Shown piece after piece: positions 9,198 to 18,600 of a stretch of DNA of 64,000 nt (positions within the stretch are counted from its first letter, which is position 1; each line of letters opens with the position of its first letter). Below the pieces are notes generated by a model that saw only the letters and a program-made list of their open reading frames with translations, searched no databases and had not been told where the DNA came from. A program made the translations under genes and the position numbers. Origin of the DNA: Massilia sp. BJB1822 (GTDB lineage Bacteria > Pseudomonadota > Gammaproteobacteria > Burkholderiales > Burkholderiaceae_D); contig NZ_JABWEB010000003.1 of NCBI RefSeq assembly GCF_013369485.1, positions 1 to 64,000 on the forward strand, given 5' to 3'.

Positions 9198-10322
9198 ATG
9201 AAGATTTTTTTGACCAATAAACCTCTGCTCGCCGGCCTGCTGCTGACAGCGCTGGCCGGCTGCGGCGGCAGCAATGACAGCGAGCGCTATGAAACCTTGC
9301 CGCCGACGCTGAGCTACGCCAGCCTGTGCGGCTTGCCTCCCGCATCCAGCGAGACTTACCGGGTGCTGGAGCCGACGGGCGGGCGCTGCATCGCCAAAAC
9401 CAGTTTTGCGCTGAGCGATCCGCGACGCAATGACCCTTATTCCAGCAATCCGCTGGACCGGCGCGAGGTGGAGCTGAAAATCTGGTATCCGGTCGCCGCC
9501 GGGAGCAGCCAGCCGCGTGCCGAGTATGCGAGCAAGGAAACGGCGCAGGCGATGAATTTCGATTTCGGCCCGAATGCGCCGCGCACCAATGCCCGGGCCG
9601 GCGGGCCGATGCCGGATGGGCAGCGCTATCCGTTGATTCTGCTGGCGCCAGGCTTGGGCGCGGTGGTCGAGATGTACACCGCGCTGGCCGAGGATCTGGC
9701 CAGCCATGGCTATATCGTGGTGGGCATTAACCACGGCCGCATCTCGGGCGTGATCGTGAACGCCGAGGGCAAAATCATTCGCAATGAGCGTGTGCCGGAC
9801 GATGAAGGGTCGGACGAGATGCTGGACGTGCTGGTGAAGGACCAGGCATTTGTGCTGGACTGGCTGGCGCAGCGCAATGCCGACAGTGGCCATCCGCTTG
9901 GCGGCCATCTGGACTTGGCGCGCATAGGCGCTTACGGACATTCCATCGGCGGCGCCACCAGCCTGCAATTGCAGCGCCAGGATGTGCGGGTCCGGGCGGC
10001 CATCAATCTGGACGGTACGGTGTATGGCGATTTAAGCCAGCCGTGGAGCAAGCCCTTCCTGATCCTGGCCAGCGAAAGACCGACAGACCCGAGCTATCTC
10101 GCCATCATGAAGCTGCAAAAGGATGTGGGCCGCTCCGAGGTCTTGGCTGGTTTCGGCCACGGCGACTTCTCCGACCAGAAGTTCTATGTGGAGCAGTACA
10201 ACCGCAATCATCCCGTCCAGATGGAACTCGACCCCACGATGTTCCATTCGGTTCGGGGCGAGGATGCGCTGCGTCTGGTGCGCGAGAAAGCCAGGCTGTT
10301 CTTCCGCACTGCCGTGAAGTAG
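9198..10322 (+). CDS. Lipoprotein alpha/beta hydrolase (PAF-acetylhydrolase-like)
   Basis: The product has 374 residues. The start ATG 9198 follows a GAAAGAGAA purine run. A lipobox LAGC puts the lipidated cysteine at residue 22, so the protein is likely membrane-anchored in the periplasm or on the surface. The fold features match platelet-activating-factor acetylhydrolase-like enzymes: ELKIWYPVAAG, PLILLAPGLGA (oxyanion strand) and the nucleophile elbow GHSIGG with S249. A late FHSVRGEDALRLV may supply the catalytic histidine. It should cleave ester bonds, but the substrate is unknown. The divergent position next to a wax ester synthase makes lipid esters a reasonable guess. Confidence 0.8.
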   Translation: MKIFLTNKPLLAGLLLTALAGCGGSNDSERYETLPPTLSYASLCGLPPASSETYRVLEPTGGRCIAKTSFALSDPRRNDPYSSNPLDRREVELKIWYPVAAGSSQPRAEYASKETAQAMNFDFGPNAPRTNARAGGPMPDGQRYPLILLAPGLGAVVEMYTALAEDLASHGYIVVGINHGRISGVIVNAEGKIIRNERVPDDEGSDEMLDVLVKDQAFVLDWLAQRNADSGHPLGGHLDLARIGAYGHSIGGATSLQLQRQDVRVRAAINLDGTVYGDLSQPWSKPFLILASERPTDPSYLAIMKLQKDVGRSEVLAGFGHGDFSDQKFYVEQYNRNHPVQMELDPTMFHSVRGEDALRLVREKARLFFRTAVK

Positions 10323-10333
10323 GCGCACCGGGC

Positions 10334-11713
10334 TTAAGCCGCCAGCGGCAGAGTGGTGGTCACTTGCAGGCCGCCGCCGTTGGCGGGTCCGAAGCGCAGG
10401 CGGCCTTCATGCCGGGCCACGGTGACGGCGGCGATGGCCAGTCCCAGGCCGCTGCCGCCCTGGTGCTGGCCTGGCACGCGGAAGAAGCGTTCGCACAGGC
10501 GTTCGTACAGTTCCGGCGCCACGCCCGGTCCGTCGTCGCTGACCGTAATGACGGCCTGGGAGCCATCGCTGTGCACGGCGATGCGCACCAGGCCGCCGTC
10601 CGGGCTGTATTTGATGGCGTTGTTGATCAGATTTTCGAACAGCGACAGCATGCCCTCGGTGTCGCCGCTGATCTTCACATCGCCATCGGCTTGCAGTTCC
10701 AGCTCGACGCCGCGCTGGCAGGCCAACGGCGCCAGCATGGCGCAGCATTCCTGCAGCAGTTTGTGCAGGGGCAGGGGACTTTGCTGCCGGGCGGCGCCGG
10801 CGGCTTCGCTGCGCATCAGCGCGAGCAACTGGTGCACCAGATGGCTTGCGCGCTGCACGCCCAACAGGCTGCCGTCGAGCAGGGCGCGCAGATGCGCGTC
10901 CGGGGTGCGCTGGATGGCGGCTTCGATATTCACCTGCATGGCGGCCAGCGGCGTGCGGATTTCGTGCGCCGCATCGGCGATGAAGTCGCGCTCGCGGCGC
11001 GCGCTCTCGCGCACGCGGCCCAGCAGGCGGTTGATATTGTCCACCAGCGGATGCAGCTCGCGGTGCGGCGGCCGGTAGTCCAGCGGCGCCAGATCGTGCG
11101 GCCCGCGTTCGGCGATTTCGGCGCTGACCTTGCGCCAGGGTCGCAGTGCCAGCCGCACCGAAATCCAGGCCGGCAACAGCATGAAGGGCAGGCAGACCAG
11201 CAGCGGCATCAGCAGAAAACCGCTATGGGTGAGATAGATTCCGGTCAGGTCGGCCGGCTGCGCCAACGTGACCACGAAGCGGCCGTCCGGCGAGGCGAGG
11301 GTGCGCGCCAGCCATTTGCGCTGGCCGGTCTGCACCTGCTGCGTCACGCCAAGCTGTGTGCTGCGGATGGGCTGCTCCAGCTCCGGCGAGGCATACACCA
11401 TTCGGCCGTCCTGCCAGACTTCCATCAGCAACTGCCAGCTCGGATTGGCCTCCTGCACGCCGTCGCCACGGTTGATGCGGTCGATATGCTGCAGCATATC
11501 GCGCTGGCGCACCGGATCGCCAGCCAGGTTGCGCGCCGCCGCCAGCGCCAGCTCATAGCGCTGGTCGAAGCCCAGGTCTTCATTCTGGTGCACCGTGTCG
11601 TAAATGGCATAGCCGCACAGCGCTAGCCAGAGCAGGGAGAGCAATCCCAGTTGCGCCAGCAGCATGCGCTGCGCCAGTGAAGGCTGCCACAGGCGGCGCC
11701 AGCGCGTTTTCAC
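10334..11713 (-). CDS. Sensor histidine kinase (QseC/TctE-like)
   Basis: The product has 459 residues. A membrane segment is present near the N-terminus (LLAQLGLLSLLWLALCGYAIY) and a second around GFLLMPLLVCLPFMLLPAW, bracketing a periplasmic sensor part. The phospho-acceptor is H250 in AAHEIRTPLAAMQ. ATP-binding boxes follow: NNAIKYSPDGG, SDDGPGVAPE and GGSGLGLAIA. It overlaps the response regulator by 4 bp and should phosphorylate it. The signal is not evident from the sequence. Confidence 0.9.
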   Translation of the reverse strand: MKTRWRRLWQPSLAQRMLLAQLGLLSLLWLALCGYAIYDTVHQNEDLGFDQRYELALAAARNLAGDPVRQRDMLQHIDRINRGDGVQEANPSWQLLMEVWQDGRMVYASPELEQPIRSTQLGVTQQVQTGQRKWLARTLASPDGRFVVTLAQPADLTGIYLTHSGFLLMPLLVCLPFMLLPAWISVRLALRPWRKVSAEIAERGPHDLAPLDYRPPHRELHPLVDNINRLLGRVRESARRERDFIADAAHEIRTPLAAMQVNIEAAIQRTPDAHLRALLDGSLLGVQRASHLVHQLLALMRSEAAGAARQQSPLPLHKLLQECCAMLAPLACQRGVELELQADGDVKISGDTEGMLSLFENLINNAIKYSPDGGLVRIAVHSDGSQAVITVSDDGPGVAPELYERLCERFFRVPGQHQGGSGLGLAIAAVTVARHEGRLRFGPANGGGLQVTTTLPLAA

Positions 11714-12399
11714 GCGGTCCCCTGACCGGTGGTGTGCAACGGTTCACGGTCCACCACATAGCCGATGCCGCGCACGGTGCGGATAAAGCTGCTGCCCAGT
11801 TTGCGCCGCAGATTCGAGATATGCACGTCCAGCACATTGCTGTCGCTGGCCGAACCGGCCAGGTGCAGCTCCTGTTCCAGCGTGCTGCGCGTGAGCACGC
11901 GGTCGCAGCGCCGCACCAATGTCGTCAGCAGCACGTACTCGCTGCGGGACAGGTCCATATCCTTACCCTCCATCGTCACGCGGTGCGAGGACAGATTGAT
12001 GTGCAGGCCGCGCAGGGTCAGGCTGTCGTTGTTCGCGCCATAGCTGCGGCGCGCCAGCGCGCGGATGCGCGATTGCAGTTCGGCCAGCGCAAAAGGCTTG
12101 ACCAGATAATCGTCGGCGCCGCTATCGAGGCCGATCAAGCGGTCTTGCAAGGCGTCGCGCGCGGTCAGGATCAGCACCGGCAAGCTGTCCTGCGCGCCGC
12201 GCAGTTCGCGCAGCAGGCCAAGGCCGTCGCCGTCGGGCAGGGCCAGGTCGAGCAGCAGTAGGCCGAAACTGTGCGCGGCCAACTGCTGGCGAGCATCCTG
12301 CCGCGAGCGTACCCAGACTATATCCATGTCCTGTTCCGCCAGCGCGTTGCGGATGCCGTTGCCCAACCCCAGATCGTCCTCGACGAGCAGTATTTTCAT
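11710..12399 (-). CDS. OmpR-family response regulator
   Basis: The product has 229 residues. The receiver domain shows the acidic pair D8-D9, phospho-acceptor D51 (LLLLDLALPDGDG), T in LILTA and K in YLVKPF. A winged-helix DNA-binding domain follows (LSRSEYVLLTTLVRR, VDVHISNLRRKL-type, RTVRGIGYVV). It forms an operon with the downstream histidine kinase by a 4-bp overlap. It is transcribed divergently from nsrR, sharing the 12400-12518 gap. Target genes are not known. Confidence 0.92.
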   Translation of the reverse strand: MKILLVEDDLGLGNGIRNALAEQDMDIVWVRSRQDARQQLAAHSFGLLLLDLALPDGDGLGLLRELRGAQDSLPVLILTARDALQDRLIGLDSGADDYLVKPFALAELQSRIRALARRSYGANNDSLTLRGLHINLSSHRVTMEGKDMDLSRSEYVLLTTLVRRCDRVLTRSTLEQELHLAGSASDSNVLDVHISNLRRKLGSSFIRTVRGIGYVVDREPLHTTGQGTA

Positions 12400-12518
12400 G
12401 CTGTTTCTTATTTAGCAAAGTTCGGTATTTTAACAAAAGTGTAATAGCTAACCTGGGGCGGCCGGAATGGTTTAACATATACTTACAATGCCGGATTTGG
12501 CATGCTTCACGCCTTCAC

Positions 12519-12992
12519 ATGCGACTCACTACTTTCACCGATTACACGCTGCGTTCCCTGATGTTCCTGGCCATGAATCGGGACCGTCTGGTCACCATCC
12601 AGGACATCGCCGATTTGCACGCCATTTCGAAAAACCACCTGACCAAGGTGATTCACCAGCTGGGCGTGGCGGGGCTGGTGGAAACGGTGCGCGGCCGCAA
12701 TGGCGGCCTGCGCCTGAACCGCGAGCCGGAAGAGATCAATATCGGCGAAGTGGTGCGCGACAGCGAAACCGATTTCTTCATCGCCGAATGCTTCGACAGC
12801 GAGCACAATAGCTGCACCCTGGACGGCGCCTGCTTCCTGAAATTCAAGCTGGGCCAGGCCACCGAATCCTTCCTGCAGGTGCTGGATGGCGTCACCCTGG
12901 CCGATCTGCTGCCCAAGCCGCGCAGCGTAGGCAAGGCGCAGCCGGTCAAGTTCGTCGGCAAGGACAAGAAGGCCGGCAGCAAGGCGGCCTAA
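12519..12992 (+). CDS. nsrR: Rrf2-family nitric oxide sensor NsrR
   Basis: The product has 157 residues. The N-terminal winged helix begins MRLTTFTDYTLRSLMFLA, and three cysteines (C91, C99, C105, spacing C-x7-C-x5-C) plus D8 are placed to ligate the Fe-S cluster that reacts with NO. NsrR represses NO-detoxifying genes, and the next gene is hmp with a palindromic operator. The C-terminal tail (KFVGKDKKAGSKAA) is basic and longer than in short NsrRs. No strong ribosome site is seen. A short repeat ATGCC-N6-GGCAT (12488-12503) just upstream might allow autoregulation. Confidence 0.87.
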   Translation: MRLTTFTDYTLRSLMFLAMNRDRLVTIQDIADLHAISKNHLTKVIHQLGVAGLVETVRGRNGGLRLNREPEEINIGEVVRDSETDFFIAECFDSEHNSCTLDGACFLKFKLGQATESFLQVLDGVTLADLLPKPRSVGKAQPVKFVGKDKKAGSKAA

Positions 12993-13031
12993 AAAAGCCC
13001 AGCCGCTTTGCGCGTCCGTTTGAAACAGCGC

Positions 13032-13073
13032 TTGACGCCGTTGATCTAAAACATGCACAATAAATGCATGTTT
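13032..13073 (+). promoter_or_regulatory. hmp promoter with overlapping NsrR-type operator
   Basis: A -35 box TTGACG (13032-13037) and a -10 box CACAAT (13056-13061) are 18 bases apart. A perfect inverted repeat with 9-base arms, AAACATGCA and TGCATGTTT, separated by 7 bases, spans 13049-13073 and covers the -10 box. NsrR sites in other bacteria are inverted repeats built on ATGCAT, so repression of hmp by the adjacent NsrR is expected. An AAAGGAG ribosome site follows at 13077-13083. Confidence 0.75.
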
Positions 13074-13092
13074 AAAAAAGGAGCGACTATCC

Positions 13093-14277
13093 ATGCTGTC
13101 CACTGAACAAAAAGCCATCATTTCCGCCACCGTGCCGATTCTGGAGGAGGGCGGCGAAGCGCTGACCCGCCACTTCTACCAGGTGCTGTTCCGCGACTTC
13201 CCGCAGGTCGCGCCGCTGTTCAACCAGTCGCACCAGCACAGCGGCAATCAGCAGCGCGCGCTGGCTGGCGCGGTGCTGATGTATGCCCGCAATATCGAAA
13301 AGCTGGAAGCTCTGGGGCCGCTGGTCGCCACCATCGTCAACAAGCACGTGGCCCTGCAAATCCGCCAGGAGCATTACCCGATGGTGGGCGCCAGCCTGCT
13401 GAAAGCCATCAGCGAGGTGCTTGGCCCGCAAGTGGCGACGGACGAGGTGCTGAGCGCCTGGGCTGCTGCCTATGGCCAGCTGGCCGCTATCCTGATCGAC
13501 GCCGAAGGCCGTAGTTACGAGGACAAGGCGGCCGCGCCGGGTGGCTGGAGCGGCGCGCGCACCTTTATCCTGGCCGAGCGGACTTGCGAGAGCGAGGAAA
13601 TCACCTCCTTCCTGCTGAAGCCTGCCGACGGCAAGCCGGTGCTGCATTTCGAGCCGGGCCAGTACATCGGTCTGCGCGTGGAAATCGACGGCGCCGAAAT
13701 GCGCCGCCAGTATTCGCTGTCGGCCGAGAGCAATGGCGTGGACTACCGCATCAGCGTCAAGCGCGAGCCGGGCGGCAAGGTGTCGGAATGGCTGCACGAG
13801 CAGTTGCAGCCGGGCGATGTGCTGGACCTGTTCCCGCCCTCGGGCGCCTTCACCCTGCGCAGCGGCGAGCGTCCGCTGGCCCTGATCAGCGGCGGCGTCG
13901 GCATCACCCCGACCCTGGCCATGCTGACCAGCGCCTTGCGCAGCGGCCGCGAAGTCCACTTCATCCACGCCGCGCGCCATGGCGGCGTGCATGCCTTCCG
14001 CGATGCGGTGGACCAGTTGGCCGAAGAATATCCGCAGCTGCGCCGCTACTACTGCTACGCCGAAGCGCGCGACGGCCATGCCAAGCCGGACGCGGTCGGC
14101 CTGCTGGACAGCGAACGCCTGGCCGCCTGGCTGCCGGAAACGCGCGACATCGACGCCTACTTCCTCGGCCCGCTGCCGTTCATGCAGGTGGTGAAGAAGT
14201 CATTGCGCGAGTTGGGCGTGCCGGAAAACCAGACGCACTACGAGTTCTTTGGCCCGGCTGCCGCGCTGGCGGCGTAA
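13093..14277 (+). CDS. hmp: Flavohemoglobin, NO dioxygenase
   Basis: The product has 394 residues, the usual length. The globin domain (about 1-140) has Y29, Q53 and proximal H85 (NKHVALQI) in the same positions as E. coli Hmp. A ferredoxin-reductase-like FAD domain (RRQYSLSAES) and an NAD(P)H domain (LISGGVGITPTLAML) follow, ending with YEFFGP. It oxidises NO to nitrate with O2 and NAD(P)H in the cytoplasm. It is preceded by nsrR and a strong palindromic operator, so NO-induced expression is likely. Confidence 0.95.
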   Translation: MLSTEQKAIISATVPILEEGGEALTRHFYQVLFRDFPQVAPLFNQSHQHSGNQQRALAGAVLMYARNIEKLEALGPLVATIVNKHVALQIRQEHYPMVGASLLKAISEVLGPQVATDEVLSAWAAAYGQLAAILIDAEGRSYEDKAAAPGGWSGARTFILAERTCESEEITSFLLKPADGKPVLHFEPGQYIGLRVEIDGAEMRRQYSLSAESNGVDYRISVKREPGGKVSEWLHEQLQPGDVLDLFPPSGAFTLRSGERPLALISGGVGITPTLAMLTSALRSGREVHFIHAARHGGVHAFRDAVDQLAEEYPQLRRYYCYAEARDGHAKPDAVGLLDSERLAAWLPETRDIDAYFLGPLPFMQVVKKSLRELGVPENQTHYEFFGPAAALAA

Positions 14278-14286
14278 ATCCCCGGC

Positions 14287-15414
14287 TCAGCGCCAGTGCG
14301 CGGGCGGCTGGCTGGCCTCGGGGCTGTTCAAGGCCTTGAGGAAGGCCACCAGATCCTGTTTCTCTGCCGGAGTCAGGATCAGGGGATAGCCAGCTTCCGC
14401 GCTGCGGTAGTAAATCTCCAGTTCGACCGCCTCTTCCAGCGTGGCGACGCTGCCGTCGTGCATATACGGCGCGGTCAGGGCCACATTGCGCAGGCTGGGC
14501 GTGCGGAACTTGCCGATGTCGGCCGGTTTCAGCGTCAGCGCAAAACGGCCCAGCTCCGCCACATCCTCCTCGCTCAGCACATGGTCGCCCAGCTTTTCGG
14601 CTTGGGCGCGCAGGCGCACCAGGCGCGTGGTCAGCGCCGGCAGTTGCGGCGCAATGCGCTGCAGGCCCACGCTCAGGCTATGGAAATCGTCGTCGCTGAA
14701 CAGCGCGCTATTGCGTTCGATACGGTGGCAACTGGCGCATTTGGCCGCGCCCTGGAACAGGGCCAGGCCGCGTCGCGCGGACGCGTTCAGCGCGGCCTGT
14801 TCGCCGCGGTAGTAGTAGCGGTCGAAAGGCGAATTCCCGGCGATCAGGGTGCGCTCGAAACTGGCGATGGCCTGCCCGATCTGGCTGGCGGTGATGGACT
14901 GCGGCGCGGCGCCGAAGGCCAGGCGGAACTGGTTTAGATAGGCCGGATCGGCGCGCACGATAGCCAGCAGAGCGTCCTCGCTGGCCAGGCCGTGTTCGCG
15001 CGCGTTGGTGAAGGGATCGAGCGCCTGCGCCTCCAGGGTGGGCTGGCGTCCTTCCCAAAACTGGCTGGCGTTGTAGGCGGCGTTCAGAATGCTCGGCGCA
15101 TTGCGCGTGCCGCTCCGGCCACCGATGCCCTTGGCCAGCGCCTCGCCATCGCTGAAAGCGCGTTCGGGCTGATGACAGCTGGCGCAACTGATCTGCCCAT
15201 TGCCGCTTAAGCGCTTGTCGTAGAACAGGGTCTTGCCGAGCGCGATGCGGGCCGGATTATCGGCGTTTGCCGCGGATAGGGGCGGCAGGCCGCTTGGATG
15301 CGTGCCGCTTTCGCAGGCCAGCAGCGCGGGCATGGCGCTGCCCGCGGCCAGCAGTCCGCCAAGGCTTAACATGCGCAAGTTGCGGCGCAGACGGCGCCAG
15401 ATTTCCTGCTGCAT
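14287..15414 (-). CDS. Di-heme cytochrome c peroxidase (CcpA/MauG family)
   Basis: The product has 375 residues with an N-terminal membrane or export segment (MLSLGGLLAAGSAMPALLA). Two CxxCH heme sites are present: CASCH at 77-81 and CASCH at 226-230. Family motifs include GKTLFYDKRLSGNGQISC, GGRSGTRNAPSILNA and FRTPSLRNVALTAPYMHDGS. Such enzymes reduce hydrogen peroxide in the periplasm with electrons from cytochrome c. The gene converges on hmp with a 9-bp gap, so both neighbours deal with reactive species. It may be MauG-like rather than a true peroxidase. Confidence 0.88.
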   Translation of the reverse strand: MQQEIWRRLRRNLRMLSLGGLLAAGSAMPALLACESGTHPSGLPPLSAANADNPARIALGKTLFYDKRLSGNGQISCASCHQPERAFSDGEALAKGIGGRSGTRNAPSILNAAYNASQFWEGRQPTLEAQALDPFTNAREHGLASEDALLAIVRADPAYLNQFRLAFGAAPQSITASQIGQAIASFERTLIAGNSPFDRYYYRGEQAALNASARRGLALFQGAAKCASCHRIERNSALFSDDDFHSLSVGLQRIAPQLPALTTRLVRLRAQAEKLGDHVLSEEDVAELGRFALTLKPADIGKFRTPSLRNVALTAPYMHDGSVATLEEAVELEIYYRSAEAGYPLILTPAEKQDLVAFLKALNSPEASQPPAHWR

Positions 15415-15609
15415 TTCTTCTCTCGTTCCCGCTGCTTTCGGATGCAGCTCAGCAGTGTTTCTACACCAGCTTTCCGGAGCAAATACTCTCCATTTCTCAC
15501 GAAAACTATGTTTTTTTCGTAATGTTGTGTTTTTACCATGCAGTTAGCTCCGTAACAAGTTTTCGCTTGATCGTGCTCGGAACTCCATGCAAAGCTATAC
15601 CCAGTTCTT

Positions 15610-15627
15610 AATTTCCCCAGGGAAATT
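15610..15627. promoter_or_regulatory. Perfect inverted repeat upstream of the giant repeat protein
   Basis: Arms AATTTCCC and GGGAAATT are exact reverse complements with a 2-base spacer, about 60 bases before the start of the secreted repeat protein. The gap 15415-15685 is clearly more AT-rich than its flanks and holds the divergent promoters of this gene and of the peroxidase. The repeat could be a transcription factor site. Confidence 0.35.
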
Positions 15628-15685
15628 GCCATATTTTTTCCGTTGATTGGTTTTTGGCCAGTTTTATTGCGAAGGGGTGGCGGCA

Positions 15686-18600
15686 ATGCGGTTTCGATCG
15701 GATTGGAGTGGTGTCCTTTTCAGAGCGCGGAGAACGATGCGCACCTTGCTGGCGGCTTTGGCCATTTGCGCGGCCGGCGGCATGGCGGCGGCCGGCGAGG
15801 TCCGTTACGTCTATGACGAAACCGGGCGGCTGGTGCAGGTCATCGCCCCCGACGGCTCCAGCGTCGAATACCGCTATGACGCCGTAGGCAATATCGCCAG
15901 CGTCAAAAAACTGAGCGAAGCCACGCTCGCCATCACCGAGTTCTCGCCCAATTCAGGCGGCGCCGGCATCCCGGTGCGGATTTATGGCAGCGGCTTCGAT
16001 CCCAGCCCGGCCGCCAACACGGTGCGCTTCAACGGCGCCCAGGCTCAGGTGGTCAGCGCCAGCAAGACCGAACTGTCCGTGACGGTGCCGGCGGGCGCCA
16101 CCAGCGGCAAGATCAGCGTCAGCAACGCCAACGGCACGGCCAGCAGCGTGCAGGACTTCAAGATCGGCAACCAGCTGGCGCCCGTCATCACTTCCTTCAG
16201 CCCCAACATCGGCACGCGCGGCACGGCTGTGACCATCAACGGCAGCAATTTCGCCGCCGACCGTGCCGGCAACAAGGCCAGTTTCGGCAATATGCTGGGC
16301 AATGTCAGCAGCGCCGCCGTGGACAAGCTGGTGGCCACAGTGCCTGGCGCGGGCGCTTCGGGCAAGATTGCAGTGACCACGGCGAACGGCCGGGGACTCA
16401 GCAGCGAGGACTTCTATGCCGTGCCGACCGGCGTGAATGTGGCCGACATCGAATACACCGGCCGCCTGCAAGTGGGCGCGCCGCCGCAAGCCGTGAACAT
16501 CGTCAATCCGGGCAAGAAAGCCCTGCTGCTGTTCGACGGCACGCCACGCGATCTGCTTACCCTGGTTTCCTCGGGCGGCAATTTCGCCAGCAGCGTGAAT
16601 ATCAGCGCCTACCGCAATGATGGCACCAGCTTCCATTCCGCCGGACTGACTGCGGCCAGCGCTGTCGATCTGCCGGCGCTGCCGGCCGGCGGCACGTATA
16701 CGCTGATTCTCAGCCCCGGCTCCACAGACAAGGGCAAGATCGATCTGCAACTGAAGTCTGAAGCGCGCGGCGCGCTGGTGCTGGATGGGGATGCGCTGCC
16801 GGTGACGCTGACGCCGGGCCAGAACGGCCGCTACACCTTCACCGGTCGCGCAGGGCAGGGCGTCGGCCTGGGCTACCTGAATGTGGCGACGGTGCCGGCC
16901 AGCCAGGGCATCTACTATCGCGTCTTCAATCCGGACGGCACGCAGCTGTTCAGCGACAGCTGGAGCAATAGCAACAGCGATACGCTGCCCCTGTTGCCCG
17001 TCAACGGCAACTATGCACTGCAAGTCGACCCGAGCGGCATCGCCAGCGCCAGCCTGCAGCTGATCGCCTCCTCCGACTTGACCGGGCAACTGGTGGCCGA
17101 TGGCCCGGCGCTGACTTTCAATACCAGCCGCGTCGGTCAGAATGGCCGCTATGCCTTCAGCGGCACGGCGGGCCAGAAATTCTGGCTGACCTTCTCCAAC
17201 GCGGCCTTCGCCGCCGGTGTCAGCGTACGCGTGCTGAAACCGGATGGCAGCGCCCTGGAATCGAGTTCCGTCAGCACGGGCGTCAGCAATCTGGATATCC
17301 AGGCCTTGCCGGTGGCCGGCACCTACACGGTGCTGATCGACCCGAGCGGCCTCACCATCGGCAAGGTGGATATCCAGCTCAAATCCGTACCGGCCGATAA
17401 GACTGGAACCATCGAGATCAATGGCGCGGCGTTGCCGCTGGAATTGGCCATCCACCAGAAAGCCGCAATCACTTTCAGCGGCACGGCGGGCCAGCGTCTG
17501 GGCCTGGGCTACACCGGCGTCTCGACGCTGCCGGCTAATCAGAGCATCTACTACACCGTCTACAAGCCGGATGGCACGCAGTTGTCCAACGACAGCTGGA
17601 CCACGAACAACAGCAATAACCTGCCAGCCTTGCCGGTGACGGGCGACTATAAGATCGCCGTCTACAGCAACAATATCAGCGCCTCGCTGAATACCACGCT
17701 GACCCTGTCGGCCGATATCGCAGGCGCGCTGGAAGCCGATGGCCCCACCGTCACGCACAATAGCGACCGCGTTGGACAGAACGGCCGCTATACCTTCAGC
17801 GGCACGGCCGGACAGAAATTCTGGCTGACCTTCTCCAACGGCAGTTTCGCCTCCAGCGTCAACGTGAACGTGCTGAAGCCGGATGGCAGCTCGCTGGTTT
17901 CCGGCTCGGTCGCCAAGTCCTCGGTCGACCTGGATATTCCCGCTTTGCCCGTGGCCGGCACGTACACGGTCTTCATCGACCCGCCCGGCATCATCACCGG
18001 CAAGGTGGACCTTCAGCTGAAAGGCGTGCCTGCCGACCGGACGGGAACGATCGAGATCGATGGCGCGCCGCTGGCGCTGGACCTGGCCGTCCACCAGAAA
18101 GCCGCAATCACTTTCAGCGGCACGGCCGGCCAGCGCCTGGGCCTGGGTTATACCGGCGTGGCGACGGTGCCGGTCAACCAGAATATTTACTACACGGTCT
18201 ACAAGCCGGATGGCACGCAGTTGTCCAGCGATAGCTGGACCACGAACAACAGCAATAATCTGCCAGCCTTGCCCGTGGCGGGCGAGTATAAGATCGCCGT
18301 GTACAGCAATAATGTCAGCGCTTCGCTGAAAACGACACTGACCTTGTCGGCCGATCTTGCGGCCGTGCTGGAAGCCGATGGTCCCACCGTCACGCACAAC
18401 AGCGACCGCGTGGGCCAGAACGGCCGTTACACCTTCAGCGGCAGCGTGGGCCAGAAGCTGTGGGTGACGCTGTCCAACGGTAGTTTCGCTTCCGGCGTCA
18501 GTATCTCGGTGCTGAAACCGGACGGCTCCGCGCTGGTTTCCAGCTCGGTCAGCAAGTCCGTGGTGAACTTCGATATTCCGGCGCTGCCGGTGGCCGGCAC

